A stretch of 64,000 bases of DNA from Beduinella massiliensis (GTDB lineage: Bacteria > Bacillota > Clostridia > Christensenellales > Aristaeellaceae): contig NZ_LT963430.1 of NCBI RefSeq assembly GCF_900199405.1, positions 1,705,605 through 1,769,604 of the forward strand. Direction: 5' to 3'. How positions within the stretch are numbered: position 1 is the first letter of the stretch; every line of letters starts with the position of its first letter. Of the stretch, positions 37,516 to 46,405 are shown one piece after another. The notes beneath the pieces are model-generated. The model worked only from the letters and a program-made list of their open reading frames with translations, was not told the origin of the DNA and did no database searches. The translations under genes were made by a program, and so were the position numbers.

Positions 37516-38451
37516 ATGAAAACACTCAGTCGGTTTGGACATAATCTTACCTATGATCTTCGACATAACAGGCCCCTTTTGATCATGATTTTGCCTGTTA
37601 TAATTTATATTATTATCTTTAATTATGCTCCGATGGCGGGCGCTGTGATCGCCTTCAAGCAGTACAATTTCGCACAAGGCATATTTGGAAGCCCCTGGTG
37701 TGGTTTTAACAATTTCCGCTTTTTTTTCATGTCGGGCAAGGCGTGGCAGGTGACGCAGAATACCGTCTTATACAACGCCGCGTTTATCGTCGTTCAGAAC
37801 ACGCTGGAAATTGCGGCGGCGATCTTTCTTTCGGAAATCAGCGGTAAGCGCTTCAAAAAATTTACCCAGGGCGCCATGTTCCTTCCGAATTTTATCTCCT
37901 GGGTCGTGGTGGGTGCCATCGCCTACAACCTGTTGAGCTACGACTTTGGGTTTGTAAATAACATGCTTACATCCATGGGAATGGAAAAGTGGTCGGTCTA
38001 TACAGACGCCAGCTATTGGCCGGGCATTTTCGTGTTCCTGAGTGCCTGGAAGCATGTCGGCTATGGCTCGATCATCTACCTGGCGGCAATTATGGGCATT
38101 GGTTCCGACATCTATGAAAGCGCGGCTTTGGATGGGGCCAATGAGTGGCAGAAGATCCGGTATATTACCCTGCCCGGTCTCAAGTCTACCTTTTTCGTTC
38201 TGTTGATCCTCGCCATTGGAAACATCTTCCGCGGAAACTTCGACATGTTTTACCAGCTCGTAGGCAACAATGGCCTTTTGTACAACTCCACGGACGTCAT
38301 CGATACGTATGTGTTCAGATCATTGCTGACAAGTTATGAGTTTGGGATGTCCTCTGCCATCGGATTATATCAGTCGGTCCTTTGCTGTATCGTGCTCATC
38401 GTGACAAACCTGATTATTCGGCGGGTAAGCCCGGAAAATGCGCTGTACTGA
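37516..38451 (+). CDS. Sugar ABC transporter permease (LplB type), insert
   Basis: 311 residues from ATG 37516 (AAGGGAGTG upstream). Six membrane helices, the landmark YAPMAGAVIAFKQYNFAQG, and the EAA loop YESAALDGANEWQKIRYITL. It is the first gene of the importer operon in the insert; no ATPase is encoded nearby, so it must share one. Confidence 0.92.
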   Translation: MKTLSRFGHNLTYDLRHNRPLLIMILPVIIYIIIFNYAPMAGAVIAFKQYNFAQGIFGSPWCGFNNFRFFFMSGKAWQVTQNTVLYNAAFIVVQNTLEIAAAIFLSEISGKRFKKFTQGAMFLPNFISWVVVGAIAYNLLSYDFGFVNNMLTSMGMEKWSVYTDASYWPGIFVFLSAWKHVGYGSIIYLAAIMGIGSDIYESAALDGANEWQKIRYITLPGLKSTFFVLLILAIGNIFRGNFDMFYQLVGNNGLLYNSTDVIDTYVFRSLLTSYEFGMSSAIGLYQSVLCCIVLIVTNLIIRRVSPENALY

Positions 38452-38472
38452 TGTTGTAAGGGAGTGATGGAT

Positions 38473-39399
38473 GTGAATCGCGTCGTTACATTGAGGGAAA
38501 CTTCCAACAAAATCCGGCCGACCGGCGATCGTAAGGCTTTCGAGGCTTTGTCCTATACGTTTATCCTACTCGTGACGATTCTTTGCCTTCTGCCTTTCTG
38601 GCTGGTGATTATCGGCTCCTTTACGTCGGAAGCGGAGATTTATCAGCGCGGCTATTCTCTTTGGCCGCATGAGTTCTCCCTTGAAGCGTATAAAACCGCC
38701 TTTAAATACCCGGCTAAAGTGCTGCGCGCATACGGCGTTACGGTCTCTATAACCGTGATAGGCACGATGCTCTCTCTTCTGTTCACCGCCCTATGTGGAT
38801 ACGCGCTTCAGCGCGAGGACTTCAAAAGCCGTGGATTTTTCACGATGTTTATCTTCTTTACCATGCTGTTTGGCGGAGGACTTGTGCCATGGTACCTGCT
38901 GATCACCAATTACTTGAAGCTGAAGGACACCTATCTGGTTCTGATTTTGACGCAGCTTGTCAATGTTTATTTCGTGATTCTCATGAAAAACTTCATGAAG
39001 ACCGTTCCAAAGGCGCTGATAGAGGCGGCAAAAATAGACGGCGCGGGGGAATTCTTTACCTTCTTCCGAATCGTTTTACCGCTGGCAAAGCCGGCGCTGG
39101 CGAGCATTGGCATGTTCACCGCGCTGAATTACTGGAATGAGTGGAGGACCGGCATGCTCTTCCTGCAAAACGACGAGCTGTTCCCTCTCCAATACTATTT
39201 GTATCGTTTATTGAACAGCATGGAGTTTTTAAAGAACGCGACCGTTCCAATGTCTTCTGAAATATCCAGTCTATCGTTCCCCAGCGAGAGCTTGAAGCTG
39301 GCTATGACGGTCATCGCTACCGGTCCTATCATTTTGCTTTACCCTTTCCTGCAAAAGTATTTTGTAAAGGGCATCACGATCGGCGCTGTGAAAGGGTAA
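38473..39399 (+). CDS. Sugar ABC transporter permease (YtcP type), insert
   Basis: 308 residues from GTG 38473 (AAGGGAG 8 bases upstream); ATG 38467 is also in frame but only 2 bases from that site. Six helices, the EAA loop ALIEAAKIDGAGEFFTFFRI and the family ending LQKYFVKGITIGAVKG. It pairs with the preceding permease. Confidence 0.92.
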   Translation: MNRVVTLRETSNKIRPTGDRKAFEALSYTFILLVTILCLLPFWLVIIGSFTSEAEIYQRGYSLWPHEFSLEAYKTAFKYPAKVLRAYGVTVSITVIGTMLSLLFTALCGYALQREDFKSRGFFTMFIFFTMLFGGGLVPWYLLITNYLKLKDTYLVLILTQLVNVYFVILMKNFMKTVPKALIEAAKIDGAGEFFTFFRIVLPLAKPALASIGMFTALNYWNEWRTGMLFLQNDELFPLQYYLYRLLNSMEFLKNATVPMSSEISSLSFPSESLKLAMTVIATGPIILLYPFLQKYFVKGITIGAVKG

Positions 39400-39458
39400 G
39401 CGCATCTCCACGTATGATTGTGCCCGTTGACGGCACAAAAATAGAAAGGGGTATCATC

Positions 39459-40988
39459 ATGAAAAAATGGACCAGGCTACTTTCCGTTTTTCTGGCGGTG
39501 GTCATGCTGTGCTCGACCGTCGTCCTGTCGGCCGCGGCAGAATCGGAACCGACAGAAGTCATTTTCTACTTTCTCGGGGAAGAATTGGAGGACGACAAGG
39601 TCGTTCTTAGCGCCATTAACGAGAAGCTGAAAGAAAAGCTCAACTGTTACATGACGGTAGAGTACGTCTCCTTTGGCGAAATAAACACCACCTACCCGCT
39701 GCTGCTCGCTTCGCAAACCCGAATGGACGCCATTTTTTCCGCTTATTTTACCGGATACGGCACGCTGGCGAGCAAAAGCGCCTTTATGGAAATGTCGGAC
39801 GATATGCTCCAAACCTATGCGCCCATCACGTGGGCCCATACGCCCAAGGAGGTTTGGGATCAGGCCCGCGTAAACGGCAAGATTTACATGGTTCCGCAGG
39901 AGATGATCCAGAACATTCAGGCCACCGTCGGCATCCGCGGCGATCTAAGAGCAAAATACCAACTGCCCGAAATCACGGATCTTTCGTCGCTGGAGGCCTT
40001 CATGGCCGCTGTACATGAAAATGAAAAGGGCATCGTTCCGCTGCTCTTTGGCAGCATGTACACCTACCTTGATGACCTGCTGCTCTATACCCCCAATGAA
40101 TGGGCGGTAGATGCAAATTTCCCCCAGATCTGCATGGCGTACGACATCAAGGAGGAGGCGCCGGTTCCTTTCTGCTATCTGTACACCGATGAATTCAAAG
40201 AGCGGTGCGAGACTGCTTACCGTTGGAACCAAAATGGGTGGATTTCGAAGGATAGCCTGTCCAACACCAATACGAACCGTGAAAATATGGCGAACGGAAA
40301 GACGGCGGTGATGCTGGATAACGCCGGAACCGTCAACAGCGCCAACGAGGATTTGAAGAAGAACGGTACAGATGAATTCCTGGAAATTTACGACCTGTCC
40401 GGAGAAAAAAATATGCTGCGCTATTCCGCGACCGGCGGCGGCATCTCGCTGCCGATCAACAGCCAGCATCCGGAGCTGGTTCTTCAGATCATCGATTATC
40501 TGCGCAACGACAAAGAGATGAATTATCTGGTGCAGCGCGGAATCTATGGCGAGGATGCGCAGTGGTATTTTGCAGGCGAATTGAACGCGGACGGCACGAC
40601 GAACGAAAACGTGACGGCAGCGGGCGCCCGCAGTCAGCTCTACGGCGGCAACTGGATCTGCTGGAGTGCCTTCCGCAACTGGGATTACCAGATCATCGAA
40701 TCCGAGCAAAACAGCATCCCCGGCTATCGTGAAATCTTCTTCGACATGGATTCGCGCAGCATCAATAATATCATGCAAAGCTTCACATTCGACAGTTCCA
40801 ACTGCCAAAATGAGCTTGCGGCGATGCAAAACGTCTACGAACAGTACGGGAAGCCGCTGCGCTTGGGCTTTGTAGACCCGGCTACCGGCGTGGCGGAATA
40901 CATTGCGCTGATGGAAGCGGCTGGGCTGAAAACGGTCATTGAGGCTTATACCGCCCAGGCTGCCGCCTATATAGCGGCCAATCAATAG
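39459..40988 (+). CDS. Extracellular solute-binding protein, insert
   Basis: 509 residues from ATG 39459 (AAAGGGG upstream). The signal peptide (residues 1-27) ends SAAAES without a good lipobox Cys. The mature protein is a large SBP_bac_1-type receptor of the LplA family, with many Tyr and Trp residues that commonly stack on sugar rings. Its ligand is probably the substrate, or product, of the esterase encoded next. Confidence 0.88.
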   Translation: MKKWTRLLSVFLAVVMLCSTVVLSAAAESEPTEVIFYFLGEELEDDKVVLSAINEKLKEKLNCYMTVEYVSFGEINTTYPLLLASQTRMDAIFSAYFTGYGTLASKSAFMEMSDDMLQTYAPITWAHTPKEVWDQARVNGKIYMVPQEMIQNIQATVGIRGDLRAKYQLPEITDLSSLEAFMAAVHENEKGIVPLLFGSMYTYLDDLLLYTPNEWAVDANFPQICMAYDIKEEAPVPFCYLYTDEFKERCETAYRWNQNGWISKDSLSNTNTNRENMANGKTAVMLDNAGTVNSANEDLKKNGTDEFLEIYDLSGEKNMLRYSATGGGISLPINSQHPELVLQIIDYLRNDKEMNYLVQRGIYGEDAQWYFAGELNADGTTNENVTAAGARSQLYGGNWICWSAFRNWDYQIIESEQNSIPGYREIFFDMDSRSINNIMQSFTFDSSNCQNELAAMQNVYEQYGKPLRLGFVDPATGVAEYIALMEAAGLKTVIEAYTAQAAAYIAANQ

Positions 40989-41020
40989 GATCCTCTGTCG
41001 ACCTGCAATGATGCAATCAG

Positions 41021-41053
41021 GTCCGGCAAGCCTGCGTTTTCGGCTTGCCGGAC
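41021..41053 (+). other. Perfect 12-bp hairpin after the binding-protein gene
   Basis: 41021-41032 and 41042-41053 are exact complements with a 9-base loop and no T run. Hairpins in this place often stabilise the message of the binding protein, which is needed in excess; that role is inferred. Confidence 0.6.
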
Positions 41054-41071
41054 TCCTAAGAGGGGTGCGCT

Positions 41072-42025
41072 ATGAATTCACGCTTTCAAGGATGGCCTAA
41101 AATCGACGATGCGAAATGGTTCGCGCGCAAAGACGGCTTTGATTTGCCCGAGCGATACCGGCAGGAGTTTATCGAGGAATACCTGCCGATGTGGACGTTC
41201 TGGCAGAAGGAATATCATGCTTTCGATCCGGCCCCCAAATACCTATATGGAGAGGGAGGCGCGGCAGATTTTCGCGCCGACTTTGCGCAGCCCGAACCCT
41301 CCATTGGAATTCGCATTCACGAGGGAGCGCCGCGAAGCATGCTGCTCGTCTGCCCTGGGGGAGGCTTCATGTGGAAAGCCTGTTACGAGGGAACCATCGT
41401 AGCAGAGCGCTTTTATCAGGAGGGGTTTAATGTCGCGGTACTCGATTACCGGGTCAATCCCTATACGCAGGAAACCGCTTACGCGGACGCCATCCGCGCG
41501 GTGCGTTTTTTAAGAGGTCATGCAAAGGAATACAATATCCTCCAGGACAGGATTGGAATGATGGGGTTTTCCGCGGGCGCTATGCTGACCGGGTACTGTG
41601 CCACGATGTTTGACGAGGGAGATCCCCTGGCGGAAGATCCTGTAGAGCGCTGTTCCAGCCGGCCGGATGCGGCCGTGCTTTGTTACGGAGCCGGGAGCTC
41701 TGTTCCCGTATCCAAGGGCCTCCTTGGATACGACCGCGCATGGCACGCGAAGATGTCCCGAAGATCCATCGAACGAAATGTAAAAGCGGAATGCCCGCCT
41801 TTCTACATTTGGCAATGTGCGGGCATGGACGACCCCCGCAATTCGACCCAGTTGTCGGATGTGCTGGCGGAGTGCGGCGTGCCGTTTGAATTGCACATTT
41901 TTCCGTACGGCAACCATGGCACTGCGCTTTCCAATGAAATACATCCGGATGCGAAGGCGAACGATCCGCATGTGGCGCATTGGGTAACGCTGTGCTGTGA
42001 ATGGCTCAGGCTTTATAATTTTTAA
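41072..42025 (+). CDS. Alpha/beta-hydrolase, probable carbohydrate esterase
   Basis: 317 residues. The oxyanion-loop motif is CPGGGFMW, the nucleophile elbow GFSAGA (Ser167), the acid is in CAGMDDPR and the base in GNHGTAL. No signal peptide, so it acts in the cytoplasm on imported material. Similar esterases remove acetyl or acyl groups from oligosaccharides. It is the last gene of the importer operon. I infer deacylation of the imported sugar, but the exact substrate is not readable. Confidence 0.8.
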   Translation: MNSRFQGWPKIDDAKWFARKDGFDLPERYRQEFIEEYLPMWTFWQKEYHAFDPAPKYLYGEGGAADFRADFAQPEPSIGIRIHEGAPRSMLLVCPGGGFMWKACYEGTIVAERFYQEGFNVAVLDYRVNPYTQETAYADAIRAVRFLRGHAKEYNILQDRIGMMGFSAGAMLTGYCATMFDEGDPLAEDPVERCSSRPDAAVLCYGAGSSVPVSKGLLGYDRAWHAKMSRRSIERNVKAECPPFYIWQCAGMDDPRNSTQLSDVLAECGVPFELHIFPYGNHGTALSNEIHPDAKANDPHVAHWVTLCCEWLRLYNF

Positions 42026-42035
42026 CGATTGGCGA

Positions 42036-42079
42036 AGATCAGGCCGCGTTTGCTTCAAGCGAGCGCGGCCTGATTTTTT
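42036..42079 (+). terminator. Intrinsic terminator of the second importer operon
   Basis: A perfect 11-bp stem (42038-42048 with 42064-42074) and six T residues. The last T residues overlap the stop codon of the convergent kinase gene. Confidence 0.9.
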
Positions 42080-43688
42080 ATCTGTCGTCCTCGCGCCTGA
42101 TGGGAAACAGGACGTTAACGCAGGTTCCACGGCCTGCGGCGCTATGTAGGGTTATGCCATATCTTTTCCCGTAGAACAGGTGGATGCGTTCCTGAACGCT
42201 GTCCAGGCCGTATCCCTTTGATTCTTTCCGGTTGAAAACTTTCCTGATGGCGTTATCGTCCATGCCGATGCCGCTGTCCTCAATCGATATGAAAAGTTCG
42301 TCGTTTTGCTGCCTGGCGGCAATGTGAATCTGACCGCATTTGTCGGCCTGCTCAAGGATGCCATGCAGGATGGAATTTTCAACGATAGGCTGTAATATCA
42401 TGTGAAGAATGACGCAGTCGAACAGTTCAGGAGGCAAATCGAAATCATAAGATATTTGATGCCCAAAACGTATATCCTGGAGCTCCAGATACAAGCTGAG
42501 CTGATGAAATTCCTCCTTCAGGCTGATAAAGTCGAGCCCATGGTTGAGCGTAAGCTTGTAAAAGCGGGATAGCTTCTGAATGGGGCGATAAATGTCGGGC
42601 AGGTTGGAATTGATGGCTTTCCAGTTGATCATGTCCAGCGCATTGTATAAAAAGTGCGGATTGATTTGCTGATTCAATAGCTTAAGCCGGTTGTTTTTAC
42701 CGTTGATCGCGATAAAGGATAACGCTGCGGCCAGCAGCATGACGATGACGATCTCCGCGATCATCAAGAGGATTTGGAATGCGTAATTCATGAGGTTGCG
42801 CTGCGTGATGCTGCCGGTTGGAACAAGGTAAAGGAGAAACATGTCGGAGTCAACAACAGGATGAATTACCAGCAAGCAGGACATGCCGTCGGATTTAACC
42901 TGCTTTGTCACGCTCTGTCCGTCGTTCTGATGGGCTGAAAGCAGTTCGGCTACGTCAAAACCGGTGTGATCGCCAGAGCGCAAAATGGTATTCCCAAACA
43001 GATCTACGAGGTAGCAGTCCGTGCGATCGAGGATCATTCCGCTCTTCATAATGTCCTGAACGTAAGAACGCTGGATATCGACGCAGAGCGAACCTGCGGT
43101 TTTCATGAAATCCAACGGGTCACGGATCGGGGAGAGCAGACTGATACAGTCTTCATTCCCGGATTGGAGCACGGAATCCGTCACATACCAGCGATGAAGG
43201 CCGATATGATCCTCGTAATAGGCAAAGCAATCGAGGTCGGCCAACTGGTCGTCATAGAGCAGCATGTTTCCATTGGAGATAATCAGGTTCTCCGGCAGAA
43301 AAAAGCGGATTGAGGCAATCTGGTCAAAAAATAGATACGTTTTGGCCATGGATTGCAGCTTTAGAATATTCCGGTTAATCAGCTGATAATTTGTTTCGGA
43401 GGCTTTGGAAACGAGGATGTCGTCCTGGAGTACCGCGCCGTTGGTAATGTTCTGCGCAATGCCGCTGGATATTTTATACAATGACGAAAGCTGGTTTGCC
43501 GCCTGAAGCGTAACGTCGTTCACGATAGATAGGGTGCTGTCGAATTGAACCTTCAAAAAATGGATGTTTACGATAATGGAAATGACGATGAAGGGGAAAA
43601 AGGCAAGCAAGATATATTTAAAGAACTGCCTGCGGTTTGAGCGAAAGGTTCTGAGAATCTGCAGAAAAAAGTCTTTCGATGAGGACAT
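42078..43688 (-). CDS. YesM-type sensor histidine kinase, insert
   Basis: 536 residues. Two membrane spans (about 22-45 and 285-315) bracket an extracellular sensor domain. The kinase box has the canonical QQINPHFLYNALDMINW, and the HATPase shows LQPIVENSILHGI and DSGIGMD. It follows the response-regulator gene by 7 bases. Together they most likely sense the same sugar the neighbouring importer takes up. Confidence 0.94.
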   Translation of the reverse strand: MSSSKDFFLQILRTFRSNRRQFFKYILLAFFPFIVISIIVNIHFLKVQFDSTLSIVNDVTLQAANQLSSLYKISSGIAQNITNGAVLQDDILVSKASETNYQLINRNILKLQSMAKTYLFFDQIASIRFFLPENLIISNGNMLLYDDQLADLDCFAYYEDHIGLHRWYVTDSVLQSGNEDCISLLSPIRDPLDFMKTAGSLCVDIQRSYVQDIMKSGMILDRTDCYLVDLFGNTILRSGDHTGFDVAELLSAHQNDGQSVTKQVKSDGMSCLLVIHPVVDSDMFLLYLVPTGSITQRNLMNYAFQILLMIAEIVIVMLLAAALSFIAINGKNNRLKLLNQQINPHFLYNALDMINWKAINSNLPDIYRPIQKLSRFYKLTLNHGLDFISLKEEFHQLSLYLELQDIRFGHQISYDFDLPPELFDCVILHMILQPIVENSILHGILEQADKCGQIHIAARQQNDELFISIEDSGIGMDDNAIRKVFNRKESKGYGLDSVQERIHLFYGKRYGITLHSAAGRGTCVNVLFPIRREDDR

Positions 43689-43695
43689 CTGGACG

Positions 43696-45186
43696 TCATC
43701 TCCTGTATTCCGTTGGCGTCAGCCCCGTAAACTGCCGGAAACGTTTGGTAAAGTAATCGGTGTTGTCGAAACCGACCTGTTCGGCAACATCGCTCACTCG
43801 CGCGGCAGGCTCCAACAAAAGCTGCTTGGCTTTTTCCATCCTCAATTGATTGATATATTCTCCGACGGTCATGTGATATTGTTTCTTAAAGAGATTGCTT
43901 AAATAGCTTTCTGAAAAATGCACCTTGTCCGACAGGGATGAAACGGAAAAATGAGGAATCATGAAGTTCTGATCGATCATTTGCCGAATGTATAAGGCGT
44001 TGCGCCCTTTTTCGTGGAGCGCCTCAAAACGGCCGATCATTAGAGCTGTTTGCTCGTTGTAGTATTTCTGAATTTGCGTGAGGGAGGTCATACGCGTCAC
44101 GGCCTCCCAGGGAGGCTCATCGTTCGTCGGAGCCCCCAACGACTGGAACCCCTCTTTGACCGCGTTCAACATCTTTAGCACGGACAGGCACGTTTGATCG
44201 GGCGGCAGATAAGGCGTCGTTCTCAGCTGTGAAAAAAAGGCGTCCGTGAGCTTCTGATGACGGCCAAAATCGGCGTCTTTGATGGCTTCCTTGATCAGCT
44301 TACACAGCCGTTCAACGTCGGGAAACGACTTTTTTGGAGCTGACGAAGAACTGAACGACAGGTCTAAATGGGCGATGTCATGAAAAAATCCGTATGCCTG
44401 TCTTTGAACGGCCTGTTTGTATATTTCTGAAAGCTGTTCCGCGCTCCTGCAGCCGGCAGTCGTTATGTATGCCGCGCGGCCTTCGCTCAGGCGCAACAGA
44501 TATTCGCCGGCGGTTCGTATCTGCTCGGGTGAAAAAGGGCTGGAGGATGCTAAAAAGAGGTGAAATTGGCCGTCATAGATTCCCAGTATTTTTGCTGGCG
44601 AAGGAAGTAAGGACAAAATCTTTTTTCGGGCTTGCTCGATTGTCTGCTGCGGCAGTTCGGGAAGCCGGCCAATCACAAAAAGGGCATGGAAGCTGAAAGC
44701 CGTGAGCTCATCTCCAAGACGTTCAGCCGCTGGCGTTTTGTTTTGGCGAATCAAATCCAGCAAGGCATATTTTTCTATATCGGCTTTCGACACGAAACCG
44801 GCAGAAGCCTCGGACTCGATCTGATCCGCCGCATGGCGGACTTCTTCTGTCAATTCTTCCAGTATAATCGGCTTTTCTATAAAGCTTACAGCGTGCAGCT
44901 TTAATGCCTTTTTATAGTATTCGAGCTCGGAGTACGCGCTCATAAAAATGAATCGAATTTTCGGATGGATGGACAACAAGGTGGAAGCCATATCGAGCCC
45001 GTTCATATGGGGCATGCGAACATCGCTGATGACGATGTCCGGACGCATTTTTTCGGCGACAGCCAGGCCTTCTTTTCCTGTTCGGGCCTTGAGAACCGAA
45101 CCGATACCGAATTGAGACCATGGAATGTTCTGCGCGATACCGTCACAAACATAAGCTTCGTCGTCAACAATTAAGACAGATAGCAT
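43696..45186 (-). CDS. YesN-type AraC response regulator, insert
   Basis: 496 residues from ATG 45186 (GGAGG 6 bases upstream). Receiver domain (1-120) with VDDEAY, phospho-acceptor in DIVISDVRMP and Lys in FIEKPI. The long middle region (about 130-390) is of the usual YesN kind, and the AraC helix-turn-helix (about 395-496) includes VSSLSDKVHFSESYLSNLFK and EQVGFDNTDYFTKRFRQ. The direct repeats at 37424-37456 are the probable binding sites. Confidence 0.94.
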   Translation of the reverse strand: MLSVLIVDDEAYVCDGIAQNIPWSQFGIGSVLKARTGKEGLAVAEKMRPDIVISDVRMPHMNGLDMASTLLSIHPKIRFIFMSAYSELEYYKKALKLHAVSFIEKPIILEELTEEVRHAADQIESEASAGFVSKADIEKYALLDLIRQNKTPAAERLGDELTAFSFHALFVIGRLPELPQQTIEQARKKILSLLPSPAKILGIYDGQFHLFLASSSPFSPEQIRTAGEYLLRLSEGRAAYITTAGCRSAEQLSEIYKQAVQRQAYGFFHDIAHLDLSFSSSSAPKKSFPDVERLCKLIKEAIKDADFGRHQKLTDAFFSQLRTTPYLPPDQTCLSVLKMLNAVKEGFQSLGAPTNDEPPWEAVTRMTSLTQIQKYYNEQTALMIGRFEALHEKGRNALYIRQMIDQNFMIPHFSVSSLSDKVHFSESYLSNLFKKQYHMTVGEYINQLRMEKAKQLLLEPAARVSDVAEQVGFDNTDYFTKRFRQFTGLTPTEYRR

Positions 45187-45247
45187 GCTGGTCCTCCAGA
45201 TGAAAACGGTAATTTGACAGCACCCACAAGGTTATGCCGTCAAATTC

Positions 45248-45276
45248 AATATAGCATATGAAGGCTTTACTGTCCA
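45248..45276 (-). promoter_or_regulatory. Promoter of the insert's two-component operon
   Basis: On the minus strand, TGGACA (45276-45271), a 17-base spacer and TATATT (45253-45248). An 8-bp inverted repeat (45211-45218 with 45239-45246) lies downstream of it in the leader. Confidence 0.6.
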
Positions 45277-45389
45277 TAAATAATCACTCGGGTTCTGATT
45301 GCCCGTGCTGACGATCAATGAACCATGAGGGAAAAAATATTCGGAAAAAGCGTGCGTTGATTGTCCGGCAGAGGCGGCGAGCCAAAGCC

Positions 45390-45418
45390 TTGAAAATAGA
45401 TCATGAATATGATAAAAT
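45390..45418 (+). promoter_or_regulatory. Promoter of ywlE
   Basis: TTGAAA (45390-45395), a 17-base spacer and TAAAAT (45413-45418). It may have become necessary once the insert cut ywlE off from the sua5 operon. Confidence 0.6.
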
Positions 45419-45465
45419 AATTCCAAGTATGGGCCTATAGATGATTATGACGGAGTATAATTGTG

Positions 45466-45915
45466 ATGGAGATCCTTTTTGTCTGTTCCGGCAACACGTG
45501 CCGGAGCCCCATGGCGCAGACGCTTGCGCGCGATTGGCTTAAGCACCACGGCGTGGGGGCGAAGATCACCGTTTTTTCGGCCGGCATATCGGCCTTTACG
45601 GGCGAAGAGGCGACGGACGGCGCGAAGAACGCGATGCGCACGCGCGGCCTTTCGCTCGATACACACCGTTCGCGCATGCTGACGCCGGAGATATTCGGCG
45701 CGGCGGATTTGGTGCTCTGTATGACGCAGGGGCACAAGCAGGCGATCTTGCAGGTGGAGCCCAACGATAAGACGTTCACCTTGAGCGAATATGCGGGCGT
45801 TAGCGGGTATGTAGACGACCCCTACGGGATGAGCGACGCGGTGTACGAGCTGTGCGCGCAACAGCTGGAGGACCTCGTGCAAAGAGCTATGGAGCGCGCC
45901 TGTGCCGCGCTGTGA
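45466..45915 (+). CDS. ywlE: Low-molecular-weight phosphatase, probable protein-arginine phosphatase YwlE
   Basis: 149 residues. The P-loop is VCSGNTCRSPM with Cys7 and Arg13, and the general acid is in DDPYGMS. The residue at position 11 is Thr, which in Bacillus YwlE determines arginine-phosphate specificity; tyrosine phosphatases have Ile there. It therefore probably reverses McsB-type arginine phosphorylation. In relatives it follows sua5; here it heads a new operon with a DNA glycosylase gene that overlaps it by 14 bases. Confidence 0.88.
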   Translation: MEILFVCSGNTCRSPMAQTLARDWLKHHGVGAKITVFSAGISAFTGEEATDGAKNAMRTRGLSLDTHRSRMLTPEIFGAADLVLCMTQGHKQAILQVEPNDKTFTLSEYAGVSGYVDDPYGMSDAVYELCAQQLEDLVQRAMERACAAL

Positions 45916-46405
45916 GAGCTTTCCGTTCGTGGCGAACGGCGATGCGCGCGTGCTGGTTTTAGGATCGATGCCCGGAATCGCTTCGCTGCGCGCGGGGCAG
46001 TATTACGCGCACCCGCGCAACGCATTTTGGCCGATCGTCTTTTCTCTCTGGAACGAAGAGCTGGATTCGGATTATGCGCGTCGCCTCGCCTTTGCGCGGG
46101 CGCACCGCATCGCTCTGTGGGATGCGGCGCGCGCCTGTGAGCGGGAGGGAAGCCTTGACACCGCGATGCGCAGCGTCGAATTCAACGATTTTGCAGCGCT
46201 GGTTGCCTTCGCGCCGGGCATTCATACGGTGCTGTGCAACGGCGCGGCGGCGCACGCGCTCTTTTTGAAGTCGGGGTTTGCGCAGGGGAAAGGCCTTTGT
46301 GTGTACAAAATGCCGTCCACGAGCCCGGCCTATACGCGCCCGTTTGAAGAAAAACGCGCTGCGTGGCAAAGGCTGCGCAGCGCGGCGGAGGAGGAAATGC
46401 CATGA
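45902..46405 (+). CDS. DNA-deoxyinosine (hypoxanthine) glycosylase, UDG superfamily family 6
   Basis: 167 residues. LVLGSMPGIASL and QYYAHPRNAFWPIVF are the signature of the hypoxanthine-DNA glycosylase family; the motif-2 region is MPSTSPAYT. It excises deaminated adenine from DNA. It overlaps ywlE by 14 bases and the phosphorylase gene by 4 (ATGA), so all three are translated together. Confidence 0.88.
   Translation: MPRCESFPFVANGDARVLVLGSMPGIASLRAGQYYAHPRNAFWPIVFSLWNEELDSDYARRLAFARAHRIALWDAARACEREGSLDTAMRSVEFNDFAALVAFAPGIHTVLCNGAAAHALFLKSGFAQGKGLCVYKMPSTSPAYTRPFEEKRAAWQRLRSAAEEEMP

Larger units (their letters stand above)
36028..45276. other. Accessory insert between sua5 and ywlE
   Basis: Core gene order places ywlE directly after sua5, but here an IS element, an importer operon, an esterase and a two-component pair lie between. 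Two 60-base lines I counted in this stretch (38521 and 43021) are 48% GC, against 72% in a line of prfA (33361). The left edge is the terminator/IS; the right edge lies somewhere in 45187-45389. I see no integrase, tRNA target or long flanking repeat, so the mechanism of arrival is unknown. Confidence 0.65.
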
